From NCBI GenBank assembly GCA_039923455.1, contig JBDTCS010000146.1, positions 1-25,658 of the forward strand: a stretch of 25,658 bases of DNA. Reading direction: 5' to 3'. The position numbers and the translations under genes were made by a program. Under the pieces are notes generated by a model, which was given only the letters and a program-made list of their open reading frames with translations, searched no databases and was not told the origin of the DNA. Positions 1-8,381 of the stretch are shown one piece after another (the stretch's first letter is position 1; the number at the start of each line of letters is the position of its first letter). This DNA is from JBDTCS01 sp039923455 (GTDB lineage Bacteria; Bacteroidota; Ignavibacteria; Palsa-1295).

Positions 1-1639
1 CGGCGCGGCCTTCTTCGGTGTCGTTGGTCGCGACAGGATCCTTCATGCCATAACCTTGTGCAGTCAGGCGGTTTTCTTCGATACCCTTTTTGACGAGGTA
101 GTTGCGAACTGCATTCGATCGGCGAACGGAAAGATCCTGATTATACGCCTCGGAGCCTTTCGAATCGGTGTAGCCCGCGATCTCAACTTCCATCGAAGGA
201 TTCGCTTTCATCAATCGCACGGCGCGATCGAGTTCAGGATAACTTGCAGGTTGCAAATAATCTTTGCCGAAATCGAAGAACACCAGCAAGCGAACGCGAC
301 CGTTTGATGTCGGTGACAACGCAAGATCGTGTCTGCCCTTGAGGATGCGACCATTTGCATCGACCTCAAAGTACGACGACCCGAACAGATACCCATCGGC
401 ATCTGCAGTCACGGAATACTTACCCGGACCCTTGACCTTCAGATCGTAATTGCCTTCGTCTGTGCGACCTGTTGCTGCGACAGAGTTATCGCTTAAGTCG
501 ATCACTGTCATGTTTGCATCGACCGGCTTGCCGGTCTTTTGGTCATGGACACTGCCTTTCAAATGTACGCCCTGATCGGCGGTTGGAGGTGTCGTGCTCG
601 TTGGGCGGTCTTCCTCGTCGGCTGAACTGGTCTCTGTGGAAGATCCCCACGGCCACTTGACACCGATGCTAAGATCGATGTGCCATAACTTTGGAGCAGT
701 TCGCCCGGCTGCTGTGTATTGATCGACGGACCCTGGAGAGTACAGCTCTGAGAGTCCTATATCAGCAAGAAGCTCCGGTGTGAGCACCATGCCTGATGTG
801 CCGATCGGAATAAATGTACCGATTCCAAGCTTTCCCGATAGGCGCGTTGCGTTATACAAACCCGGAATTGCTCCCGATGCGCTGAGAGAAGTCCGTCCTG
901 TTTGGGCGCCATTGACATCGTTAAAGGAGACACCGGCACCCGAGCTGTCGATTGCATACGTGATCGTTTGATTGTCAGCGACGATTGCTGAGAAACCAAT
1001 TCCTGCGAGGAGGTACACCGAATTTGGCTCAAGCTGCACGCGTGCTAGAGCATCGAGGCCGACATAACTTAGAGTGGTTTTATGATGTCCGACAACCCGT
1101 GCCAGTTCCGTCGCTTGCCCGTTTACGAGCACGTCCCTCGTATCGTCGCCGGTAAGCGAGTTTTCTACATAGCGCAATTTACCTTGCAAGGCGACGCTAT
1201 TCGTTAGGGCCAAATCGAGCACACCGCCGATCAAAAATCCGATTCCAGATCCGGGAGTTGCAAACTCGACATTCTGAACGATATCCGCATTCGTGGTCGG
1301 ATTATCCTTCGCGAGTACGTTAACACTGTAGCCAAAATTTTTCGCACCTTGAAACCAGTTATACGTTACGCCACCTTCGAATCCGTAGTAATTGCGACCG
1401 CCGATCGGCTTGGATTCCCAAGTCGAGGCAGGCATTGGTGTTGGTCTCGGAGTTGGAGCTGTTCGAACGGTTATGTCAGCCGGTGCTCGCTTCGTGAAAG
1501 CGGGGATCGTCTGATCGGAAGTTGCTCGTACCGCGGCGGCAGTGAGTTGAGCATGAGTGTTCGATGAGCCGGCAAGCAGCACAAGGAGCCCAAAAATCGT
1601 TGCCAAACGTAGGCGTCTATTCAATATGGCGACTTTCAT
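1..1639 (-). CDS. OmpA-family outer-membrane protein, C-terminus cut by window edge
   Basis: The frame is open from the ATG at 1639 to the window edge, giving 546 codons with no stop. Residues 1-30 are a signal peptide ending in THA before Q31. A beta-barrel-like region spans about 84-330, a Ser/Thr/Pro-rich linker about 333-355, a carboxypeptidase-regulatory-like (CarboxypepD_reg) domain about 357-442, and an OmpA C-terminal peptidoglycan-binding domain from about 450. The last contains GYTDSKGSEAYNQDLSVRRS and ends inside the conserved NDTEEGRA stretch, so only a short tail is missing. OmpA domains bind peptidoglycan non-covalently and tether the outer membrane. The barrel is clearly related to that of the protein at 13383-15002: both have LQGKLRY, GTFxP and a YxAAGxxxPxLW segment. 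The linkers differ. A Bacteroidota-type -7 element lies about 53 nt upstream of the start. Confidence 0.9.
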   Translation of the reverse strand, partial: MKVAILNRRLRLATIFGLLVLLAGSSNTHAQLTAAAVRATSDQTIPAFTKRAPADITVRTAPTPRPTPMPASTWESKPIGGRNYYGFEGGVTYNWFQGAKNFGYSVNVLAKDNPTTNADIVQNVEFATPGSGIGFLIGGVLDLALTNSVALQGKLRYVENSLTGDDTRDVLVNGQATELARVVGHHKTTLSYVGLDALARVQLEPNSVYLLAGIGFSAIVADNQTITYAIDSSGAGVSFNDVNGAQTGRTSLSASGAIPGLYNATRLSGKLGIGTFIPIGTSGMVLTPELLADIGLSELYSPGSVDQYTAAGRTAPKLWHIDLSIGVKWPWGSSTETSSADEEDRPTSTTPPTADQGVHLKGSVHDQKTGKPVDANMTVIDLSDNSVAATGRTDEGNYDLKVKGPGKYSVTADADGYLFGSSYFEVDANGRILKGRHDLALSPTSNGRVRLLVFFDFGKDYLQPASYPELDRAVRLMKANPSMEVEIAGYTDSKGSEAYNQDLSVRRSNAVRNYLVKKGIEENRLTAQGYGMKDPVATNDTEEGRA

Positions 1640-1691
1640 TGATATTTCGCGTGTAGTAGTGGATGAGATCTGAACAATGGCGAATCCGGTG

Positions 1692-1699
1692 CAAATATA
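1692..1699 (-). promoter_or_regulatory. Bacteroidota-type -7 promoter element (TATATTTG)
   Basis: On the minus strand the sequence reads TATATTTG, an exact match to TAnnTTTG, the -7 element known for Bacteroidota housekeeping sigma factor. It lies 53 nt upstream of the OmpA start at 1639. I see no good TTG at the expected -33 position, so the call rests on the -7 box and its placement. It runs directly into a TTGCACCGG motif that recurs upstream of the M3 peptidase gene. Confidence 0.45.
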
Positions 1700-1750
1700 C
1701 TCCCGAATTAGCACATCGCCGTCGATGGAACCCAGCACTCCAATTTCGTG

Positions 1751-1756
1751 TATAAT
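1751..1756 (+). promoter_or_regulatory. Possible -10 box for tRNA-Glu
   Basis: A perfect TATAAT lies 38 nt upstream of the mature tRNA 5' end, leaving room for a short leader. No convincing -35 hexamer is visible at 16-18 bp. The assignment rests on the hexamer and its position. Confidence 0.4.
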
Positions 1757-1793
1757 CACCGCTTCTCGGGGGTAAGCCCAGAGCAGCAGACTT

Positions 1794-1868
1794 GGCGCGT
1801 TCATCTAGCGGCTAGGATACCGCCCTCTCAAGGCGGGTACACGGGTTCGATTCCCGTACGCGCTACCA
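1794..1868 (+). tRNA. tRNA-Glu (anticodon CTC)
   Basis: A full cloverleaf folds. The acceptor arm GGCGCGT pairs with ACGCGCT, with a G1-U72 wobble. The D-arm region reads CATCTAGCGGCTAGGAT. The anticodon stem CCGCC/GGCGG closes the loop CTCTCAA, giving anticodon CTC. The T-arm is CGGGTTCGATTCCCG. Discriminator A and CCA are encoded. The D-arm and anticodon stem closely resemble bacterial tRNA-Glu. The anticodon reads GAG codons. Confidence 0.95.
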
Positions 1869-2005
1869 ATTCTATTCGGCAGGAACCCTCTTTCTTTCAA
1901 AGATCCACTATTATTTCCTCAATGCTGGAAGTGCTTTTTACCGCCTGAGCAGTAGAAGCCGATGAAGCCGTTACATCTTCAGGCTTCCTCGCGGCAGCGC
2001 AAAAG

Positions 2006-2035
2006 AAAACGGATGACGTCTCCGTCACCCGTTTT
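2006..2035. terminator. Bidirectional intrinsic terminator
   Basis: The stem is AAAACGG-A-TGAC / GTCA-C-CCGTTTT with a six-base loop GTCTCC and one A-C mismatch. It is flanked by A-rich sequence on the left and TTTTT on the right. It sits about 40 nt beyond the stop of the minus-strand M3 peptidase, and its minus-strand reading ends in a T-rich tract. It could also stop read-through from the plus-strand tRNA. Confidence 0.7.
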
Positions 2036-2072
2036 TAATTTCAAAAGAGAAATTTATTTAACGCGGTTCAAT

Positions 2073-3788
2073 TCAAGTCAGCTCGTACTCCTCGACTTGG
2101 AGTTTTTTAGCTGCATGCTCCATGAGGTTGCGCAAGACTTCGGGTTCGAAGGGTGAACGCAGGCCGGCTGATTTGAAAATCGTGAGCACACTCTCTTTGC
2201 CGCCCATTTGGCAAAGCTTGAGATAGGTATCGAGTGCTTTGGTCCGATCGGCTTCGCCCATCAATGCGAGTTGCATTGCACCGGTTTCTGCGATAGCATA
2301 GTCGATGTAATAGAACGGCGTACTGAATAGGTGACCTTGCATATACCAGCGAGCGAACTTGTGTTGCTCGAGTCCGGTGAAATCAATTCCGGGCTGATAG
2401 ATATCCCAGATCGAACTCCAAGCCGCATCGCGCTCTTCGAGCGTGCAGTTTGGATTCTCATAGACCCAATGCTGGAATTCATCAACAATCGCGATATAGC
2501 ACATCATATGCACGGCCGATTTCCAGCGGTGCTTCTGAACTTTATCGGCATTTTCCTGCGAATAGAATTTCGTCATCTCCGGCAAGGAGAGATATTCCAT
2601 ACCCATCGAGTGCACGTCCGCTGCGTCGGATGTCGGCCATTGCAGATCGACGGCCTCAATCACCTGACTTTCCCACGCCTGGAATGCATGGCCCATCTCG
2701 TGTATGAGCGTTGTCACGTCCACTTCATCACCAGTGGAGTTGCAAAGAATTGCAACGCGTCCTTCATCGCTGAATGATGTGCAGAACGCACCGGCTTGTT
2801 TGCCTTTCCGATTTTCCAGATCAATCAGCCCTTCCTTGCGCATACGCGTGAAGTGTGCTGCGAGCCTTGGCGAAAGCGCTTCGAAAACTTTCTGTGCGTT
2901 ATCTAACTGCGTAGCAACCGGCGCAATGCCTGTAGGTAGATTGAGCGAGGGAGAGTATCCACTATCCCATGGACGAAGCGTCGCAGTGCCGAGTTCTTCG
3001 GCTTGCATCTCATAGAGTTTGGTCTGAAGCGGCACTACATATTTGCGTATTGCCTCGCGAAAAGTTTTCACTTCCTTCGGGCCATAATCGGTACGCCGCA
3101 TCGAGGCATATCCGAGCGGAATAAAATTCTTATGTCCAAGATTTCTTCCCATCTCATCACGCAACTTTACGATATCACCATAGATCGAAGCGATCTCTTG
3201 GCGATGCTCGAGAAACCATCCGTAGTGGGCTCTATAGGCTTCTTCGCGCACTTTGGGATCGGCTTCACCCGTTGTCATATTCCGTGCGACGGTGGCCGTA
3301 ACTTTTTTACCGCCCACCATCACTTCGGCTTGGCTGACGATCTTGTCGTATTTGTTTGAAAGATCACCGGCCTTAACACGGAGTTCATTGTTGATCGGTG
3401 CGATCGACTCGCGCATTGCCGCCTGCACTTCGATTAAGTGCTTGCCGTATCGCTCACCGATAGCTGCGACATACTTGCTCTTGTGTAGCGCATCCACGAG
3501 TTCGGATTCTGCATTGTCAGCGATCGGGATCACTTCCTCTCGAAAATAACGAAAGGCTTCTTCGGAAGCGGCCGACTCCATGTTTTTGGCGAGTGCGTAA
3601 CTCAATCGACTGCCTTCTCCGCCCCCGTAGGCGCTAAGTGCATTCCAATCAGCATAGAGCTTCAGCCAAAGCTCGGAAGTTTCGCTGGCTTCGGCCGCTT
3701 GCACACGGTCGGTCAGTTTGCGATATTCCTCTATTAGAAATTCTTTTGTAAGATGCTCAGCTCGGTTCGTGTAATATTTATATGTCAT
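2073..3788 (-). CDS. M3-family oligoendopeptidase (PepF-like zinc metallopeptidase)
   Basis: This 571-aa cytosolic protein is predicted to hydrolyse short peptides. The zinc-site motif LIHEMGHAFQAWES is at residues 361-374: H363 and H367 as ligands, E364 as catalytic base. A downstream ADVHSMGMEYLSLPEM segment at 390-405 supplies the third, Glu, ligand expected in M3 enzymes. The helical N-terminal half (1-350) and the C-terminal YYIDYAIAETGAMQL segment are also typical of M3B oligoendopeptidases, and the length fits. There is no signal peptide. The ATG at 3788 gives the usual MTYKYY-type start without an obvious Shine-Dalgarno sequence. It is divergent from the acetyl-CoA synthetase gene across a 371-bp gap and ends just before a strong terminator. 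Confidence 0.93.
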   Translation of the reverse strand: MTYKYYTNRAEHLTKEFLIEEYRKLTDRVQAAEASETSELWLKLYADWNALSAYGGGEGSRLSYALAKNMESAASEEAFRYFREEVIPIADNAESELVDALHKSKYVAAIGERYGKHLIEVQAAMRESIAPINNELRVKAGDLSNKYDKIVSQAEVMVGGKKVTATVARNMTTGEADPKVREEAYRAHYGWFLEHRQEIASIYGDIVKLRDEMGRNLGHKNFIPLGYASMRRTDYGPKEVKTFREAIRKYVVPLQTKLYEMQAEELGTATLRPWDSGYSPSLNLPTGIAPVATQLDNAQKVFEALSPRLAAHFTRMRKEGLIDLENRKGKQAGAFCTSFSDEGRVAILCNSTGDEVDVTTLIHEMGHAFQAWESQVIEAVDLQWPTSDAADVHSMGMEYLSLPEMTKFYSQENADKVQKHRWKSAVHMMCYIAIVDEFQHWVYENPNCTLEERDAAWSSIWDIYQPGIDFTGLEQHKFARWYMQGHLFSTPFYYIDYAIAETGAMQLALMGEADRTKALDTYLKLCQMGGKESVLTIFKSAGLRSPFEPEVLRNLMEHAAKKLQVEEYELT

Positions 3789-4159
3789 GTTCTCGTTGTT
3801 TCAATAAAGCCGAGGGAATATAGCGGTCTAATCCGACAGTGATCGTTAGAACCGTGCAAAACCGGTGCAATTCGCAAAAGCAAGCATTCTACAATACCTT
3901 GCCACGCTGTCGCCGTAATGCATTCAGAAGCTACTAAACAAGCAGTTTCCGAACAAAGTTACGGCAAGATTATCTGCTAAGCATGCGATGAATTATGGGC
4001 AACTGCGATGCCCGGCAGGGTGGGATTGTCCAATAACGGCTCGATCTACCGGAAAGGTACAAATGTAGAAACCGTTTGTGGGTGCCTCACAATGAGAGGC
4101 TGAGCGGGATTACCACCGTATTTTTGAAGTAAGAGATTGTCTGATCAATTATTCGAACA
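3789..4159. other. Divergent intergenic region between M3 peptidase and acs
   Basis: This stretch has no credible ORF. It contains CCGGTGCAA at 3862-3870, which reads TTGCACCGG on the peptidase strand. It also contains a TPP-riboswitch-like half-motif at about 4079-4104, and a -7-like TATTTTTG at 4119-4126 facing acs. It presumably holds promoters for both flanking genes. Confidence 0.5.
4119..4126 (+). promoter_or_regulatory. Bacteroidota-type -7 element (TATTTTTG) before acs
   Basis: TATTTTTG matches TAnnTTTG exactly and ends 33 nt before the acetyl-CoA synthetase ATG, a normal leader length. A -33 TTG is not evident at the usual distance. Confidence 0.4.
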
Positions 4160-6241
4160 ATGGCAAAAGTTGTAGCGAAAAAAGTTGTAGAGAAAAAGGG
4201 AATTGCAAAAAAGCGCCTAGCAAAAGCGATTGGTACGCGCGGGAAGAAACAGCCGATCGATATCGAGTCCGGGCTTTCGGAGAATCGGCTCTTCAAGCCA
4301 TCGAAAAAATTTTCCGAGCAAGCGCGCATCAAGTCGATGGCGGAGTATGAAAAACGCTATAGGCAGAGCTTGCGTGATCCCGAAAAATTTTTCGCAAAGC
4401 AGGCCGCAGAGCTAACGTGGTTCAAGCCGTGGAAAAAAGTATTGCGTTGGAAGGCTCCCTTTGCAGAGTGGTTCATCGGGGGAAAGATTAACGCGAGTTA
4501 CAATTGCCTCGATCGGCATCTCACAACGCATCGTAAGAACAAAGCTGCAATCATTTGGGAAGGCGAACACGGCGAACAGCGTACGCTTACTTACGCACAA
4601 CTCCATCGCGAAGTGTGCAAAGCCGCAAACGTGCTGCGCTCGCTTGGAGTAAAGTCGGGCGACCGCGTCGCGATTTATATGGGAATGACGCCCGAGCTTC
4701 CGGTTGCGGTTCTGGCATGCGCAAGAATTGGTGCAACGCATTCGGTGATCTTCGGTGGATTTTCCGCTGAAGCAATTCGCGATCGCGTAAATGATGCGGA
4801 GGCGAAGCTTATCATCACGTCCGATGGCTCGTGGCGTCGCGGACAAATTGTCGAGCTAAAGAAGAATGTCGATGCTGCGCTTCGACGTGAGAACGCACGT
4901 GTGAACGAGAACGGACAAATGATCGGCGGTTGCCCAACGGTCGAGCATGTATTAGTTGTGAAGCGGACGAATCAGGATGTCGAGATGTGGCCCGGGCGTG
5001 ATGTATGGTGGAGCGATATGATGTCGCAAGCCTCCGCAAATTTTCCCGCAGAGCAGCTGGATAGTGAACATCCGCTCTTCATACTATATACCAGCGGCAC
5101 AACCGGTAAACCGAAAGGTATCGTGCATACCACCGCCGGATATCTGCTTGGTGCATATCTTACCACAAAATATATTTTTGATATGCAAGACGAAGATATC
5201 TTTTGGTGCACTGCGGATGTCGGTTGGGTAACCGGGCATAGCTACGTGATCTATGGCCCGCTTGCGAATGGCGCAACGATACTAATGTATGAAGGCGCAC
5301 CGACCTATCCGGCACCGGATCGTTTCTGGGATATGATCGAGCGACATCGTGTAACGATTTTCTACACGGCTCCGACGGCGATTCGCGCATTCGTTCGTGC
5401 CGGCGACGATCATCCGCTCAAGCATGATCTTACATCGTTGCGTTTACTCGGTACGGTCGGCGAACCGATCAATCCCGAAGCATGGATGTGGTATCATAAA
5501 TTAATCGGCGGCGGCAAATGTCCGATTGTCGATACGTGGTGGCAAACCGAGACGGGTGCGATCATGATCTCTGCCATCCCCGGCGCAATCCCAACAAAGC
5601 CAGGCTCAGCAACGCTACCGTTCTTTGGCATTGAGCCAAAAGTATTAAGGAAAGATGGATCGGGTGTGGGTGCGAACGAAGGTGGCTACTTAGTCATCGC
5701 GCGTCCGTGGCCATGGATGCTGCGCGGTATCTATAAAGATCCTGAGCGATTCGCCAAACAATATTTCGCTGATTTCCCAGGCATCTATTTCACCGGCGAT
5801 GGAGCACGTCGAGATAAAGACGGATATTTTTGGATCATGGGTCGCGTCGATGATGTGATCAACGTTAGTGGTCATAGACTCGGTACGATGGAAGTGGAGA
5901 GTGCGCTCGTCGGACACGAATCGGTGGCCGAAAGTGCAGTGGTAGGAAGACCGGATGAACTCAAGGGCTCCGCGCTTGTCGCGTTCGTCACACTGAAGCA
6001 AGGATGGACTGCCGACGAAGCATTAAAAGAGAAGCTCCGTCAGCATGTCGTCATTACGATCGGAAGCATCGCACGTCCGGATGATATTCGTTTTACCGAT
6101 TCACTTCCCAAAACACGTTCCGGCAAAATCATGCGTCGGCTGTTGCGCGAACTTGCATCCACCGGTACAGTCAAAGGTGATACGACCACGCTTGAAGACT
6201 TCTCTGTGCTTGAACGCTTGCGAGACTCGGAAGAAGAGTGA
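4160..6241 (+). CDS. acs: Acetyl-CoA synthetase (AMP-forming)
   Basis: The product makes acetyl-CoA from acetate, ATP and CoA through an acetyl-AMP intermediate. It has 693 residues, somewhat longer than the usual 630-660. Visible features are the Acs N-terminal signature WFxGGKINASYNCLDRH at 104-120, the phosphate-binding motif YTSGTTGKPKG at 310-320, the WWQTETG motif, and a C-terminal YFTGDGARRDKDGYFWIMGR adenylation/hinge region. The lysine in PKTRSGKIMRR (K656) is the catalytic lysine that is acetylated in Acs enzymes. The oddity is a lysine/alanine-rich extension of about 36 residues before the conserved start (ENRLFKPSKKF). Internal ATGs lie too far inside the conserved fold to be the start, so some extension must be real. 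Expression is probably driven from 4119-4126. Confidence 0.96.
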   Translation: MAKVVAKKVVEKKGIAKKRLAKAIGTRGKKQPIDIESGLSENRLFKPSKKFSEQARIKSMAEYEKRYRQSLRDPEKFFAKQAAELTWFKPWKKVLRWKAPFAEWFIGGKINASYNCLDRHLTTHRKNKAAIIWEGEHGEQRTLTYAQLHREVCKAANVLRSLGVKSGDRVAIYMGMTPELPVAVLACARIGATHSVIFGGFSAEAIRDRVNDAEAKLIITSDGSWRRGQIVELKKNVDAALRRENARVNENGQMIGGCPTVEHVLVVKRTNQDVEMWPGRDVWWSDMMSQASANFPAEQLDSEHPLFILYTSGTTGKPKGIVHTTAGYLLGAYLTTKYIFDMQDEDIFWCTADVGWVTGHSYVIYGPLANGATILMYEGAPTYPAPDRFWDMIERHRVTIFYTAPTAIRAFVRAGDDHPLKHDLTSLRLLGTVGEPINPEAWMWYHKLIGGGKCPIVDTWWQTETGAIMISAIPGAIPTKPGSATLPFFGIEPKVLRKDGSGVGANEGGYLVIARPWPWMLRGIYKDPERFAKQYFADFPGIYFTGDGARRDKDGYFWIMGRVDDVINVSGHRLGTMEVESALVGHESVAESAVVGRPDELKGSALVAFVTLKQGWTADEALKEKLRQHVVITIGSIARPDDIRFTDSLPKTRSGKIMRRLLRELASTGTVKGDTTTLEDFSVLERLRDSEEE

Positions 6242-6293
6242 GTAGCTGGCATTCTGTGGCCGCAATTTGCGGACTCAGAATAGTGAGCGCTAC
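6242..6293. terminator. Imperfect hairpin between convergent genes
   Basis: Nested inverted repeats GTAGC/GCTAC, ATTCTG/CAGAAT and CCGC/GCGG lie just after the acs stop and overlap the stop of the convergent OmpA gene. Neither strand has a clear T-run. It may act as a shared terminator or RNA-end stabiliser, but the call is tentative. Confidence 0.35.
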
Positions 6294-8311
6294 TCCTTCA
6301 CAGGAGTTTCCACTTCGATATTCACCGTGCGGCAATAAAATCTTCCTTCCGGAATATTATTATCGAAGAGCAATTCTTTTTCGCCGACACCTTTGACGTC
6401 CGTCGTGCGAAGTTTGAGAAGTTTTGCGGTCTCGTTTGCACGAGCTTCGGAGAGATGTTGATTGTGCTCATCGTCTCCCATACGATCCGTGTAACCGGTG
6501 ATCGAGACTGTCGCATCCTGTGCTGAGTGCTCGCGAATATATTCCGAGATACGTTTATTCGACGTTCCGAGCTCCGCACGATCGAAATCGAATAGTATCA
6601 AGCTGTAGCGATCGACCTCTTTGTCTTTGATGCGCTCCGAGCGTTTCTTTTCAACGGTCTGCTGATCAAGCGGCACGCTACCCGATTCGGTTGCGAGTGC
6701 ATTCCCTTCGTGATCCGTCACGCGAAGTTTATAACTAAGCGGGCTCGTATTCTGGCGTAACTGTTCCACATTTTGCGCAAGATCCCAATCCACCGTCGGT
6801 GGCACAGATCCTGATCCCGAAATCTCTTTCATCATTTTGCCATCTTGCGAAATGGCGAGCGTCCAATTCTCAATTCCCGCTTCGGACTTCACGCTGGGAT
6901 GGAATCGCAAAATGCCTGGAGTAACTTTACGAATAGTGTCACGCGTAAAAACCGGTTGTACGATATTCCAATCATCGGAATAGATCTCTGCTCGGCGATT
7001 CTCGACAATACCATCGGTATCCTTCACGAACGATGGCTTTTCGGGAAGATTACGTGCTTCTACACGCATACGGTCATCCGCAATATTCCAAACCGCGCGA
7101 AAATAATCGTGCACCGTTACCGCTCGCGCCTTCGAGAGATCTTTCTTTCCACGTTCTTTGCCTTCGTCCGAATTGCAGCCAATGATCGTGATCTTCGACT
7201 CGGGATTTTCGATGAGCCTTCGACCGATGATGTTCAACAGATGATAATAGGTTGGCAGCGTTTCATAATTGTAAAGCTTCTCCACGCGAAACCCCTGAAC
7301 CTCCTCAGGAGTCAATCGCGTATAGCGATCGGGCAACGTGCTTGAGCCTTCATCGAAGAATACATAATTGAGCAAGGGGCGCAATCGTGAAGCGAGAAAC
7401 TCTTCGACTTTCAATTGCACTCTCGAATCTTCCTTTCCGTTCTCATCAACAGTCAGTGCAGCCAGCGAAACCGAAAGCTCCGCTTTTTTCTTCACTGCTA
7501 TCGGAGGCGGTGGTGGGGGAGTCGTATCTCGTGGTGGTGCAGCAGGGAGCGGGGAATATTCTACCGCGACACCGGCGATAAGGCCGTTTGCCTTCCACGA
7601 AAGATCTTTCGTGATGTTCGTCAGGCCCCACATGTAATAAATTTCGGGCAGTACATGAAGCGAACCGCTGCTATTGAGGGGCAGTGTATAACTCAAACCA
7701 CCGAGTACGAAAGAATTTATTGTGCTTGCGTTGGTGATTTGCACGTTATCGAATTGATTGCGAGTACGTGTTTTTGTATCGGTGAAAATCCCATTGTCCG
7801 GTTGCGCAACAACTTCCTTTTGACTGAACGAGCTCGTCACAACGTAACCGATATTTCCGCCAACACGTAGTGCAAGATTCCCGAGAAGATTATACGCAAG
7901 TATCGGTTCGAGTCCGACGCTCGCAAGCTTTGCAACAATCGTGTGATCAAATGCACCCGTGACCGGTGTGCCGGTGGGGTCGATGATCGTCGTCGATTCG
8001 TTGAATGCGAGCGTTGCACCGTATGCGGTATAACCCAATCGAAGATCGAGCGATAATTTTTCGGCGAGCGGTGCATTATAGAGCACTCCAAAGCTCGGAC
8101 CGAAGCCTGTCCCATTAGTAAAAACGGGGCAGCAATTTGGAAAGCCGGGTATGGCACGAAAATCTGCCGTGTGATAGAGAAAGTTGGCATCGCCGTAGAC
8201 ACCGTACGCTGGTCGCGGAGTCTCGATGATTTCCATTTGTGCCCGAAGGCCTTGTGTTAGGAAAGCAAGACAGAATGCACAGAGAATCTGGAGGCCAAGC
8301 TGTTTTCTCAT
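6290..8311 (-). CDS. OmpA-family outer-membrane protein with two OmpA-like domains
   Basis: This is a 673-aa exported protein. The signal peptide is about 1-25, with LRA before Q25. A predicted beta-barrel spans about 35-252 and includes a GFPNCCPVFTNGTG loop at 56-69. A proline-rich linker is at 258-272. A divergent OmpA-like domain spans about 312-446: VFFDEGSSTLP, then IIGCNSDEG where the family usually has GHTD, then ENRRAEIY. A Big/FlgD-like spacer spans about 450-550. A second OmpA-like domain spans about 568-668, with LFDFDRAELG, ITGYTDRMGD and LSEARANETAKLL. Such proteins sit in the outer membrane and bind peptidoglycan. It converges on acs. Its start is preceded by four 15-bp tandem repeats beginning 3 bp away. 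Confidence 0.9.
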   Translation of the reverse strand: MRKQLGLQILCAFCLAFLTQGLRAQMEIIETPRPAYGVYGDANFLYHTADFRAIPGFPNCCPVFTNGTGFGPSFGVLYNAPLAEKLSLDLRLGYTAYGATLAFNESTTIIDPTGTPVTGAFDHTIVAKLASVGLEPILAYNLLGNLALRVGGNIGYVVTSSFSQKEVVAQPDNGIFTDTKTRTRNQFDNVQITNASTINSFVLGGLSYTLPLNSSGSLHVLPEIYYMWGLTNITKDLSWKANGLIAGVAVEYSPLPAAPPRDTTPPPPPPIAVKKKAELSVSLAALTVDENGKEDSRVQLKVEEFLASRLRPLLNYVFFDEGSSTLPDRYTRLTPEEVQGFRVEKLYNYETLPTYYHLLNIIGRRLIENPESKITIIGCNSDEGKERGKKDLSKARAVTVHDYFRAVWNIADDRMRVEARNLPEKPSFVKDTDGIVENRRAEIYSDDWNIVQPVFTRDTIRKVTPGILRFHPSVKSEAGIENWTLAISQDGKMMKEISGSGSVPPTVDWDLAQNVEQLRQNTSPLSYKLRVTDHEGNALATESGSVPLDQQTVEKKRSERIKDKEVDRYSLILFDFDRAELGTSNKRISEYIREHSAQDATVSITGYTDRMGDDEHNQHLSEARANETAKLLKLRTTDVKGVGEKELLFDNNIPEGRFYCRTVNIEVETPVKE

Positions 8312-8314
8312 TCC

Positions 8315-8381
8315 GAGTTCTGTATAGACGAGTTGTGTATAGCTGAGTTGTGTATAGCTCAGATGTGTATAGCTCAGTTGG
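8315..8381 (-). repeat. 15-bp tandem repeat array next to OmpA start codon
   Basis: There are four units and a partial fifth, with consensus on the gene strand AGCTATACACAACTC. Units 8330-8344 and 8345-8359 are identical. Units 8315-8329 and 8360-8374 differ at three and two bases. The array ends 3 bp before the ATG of the OmpA gene. Its length is a multiple of three and the OmpA frame stays open across it, reading as LSYTQ-type repeats. No ATG, GTG or TTG starts that extension, so I treat it as leader. Confidence 0.9.

Noticed and set aside
3856..3920. Cobalamin-riboswitch-like CCGGTGCAATTC and GCCACGCTGT
   Set aside because: The spacing is too long, the preceding and following conserved boxes are missing, and the orientation and downstream gene (acs) do not fit.
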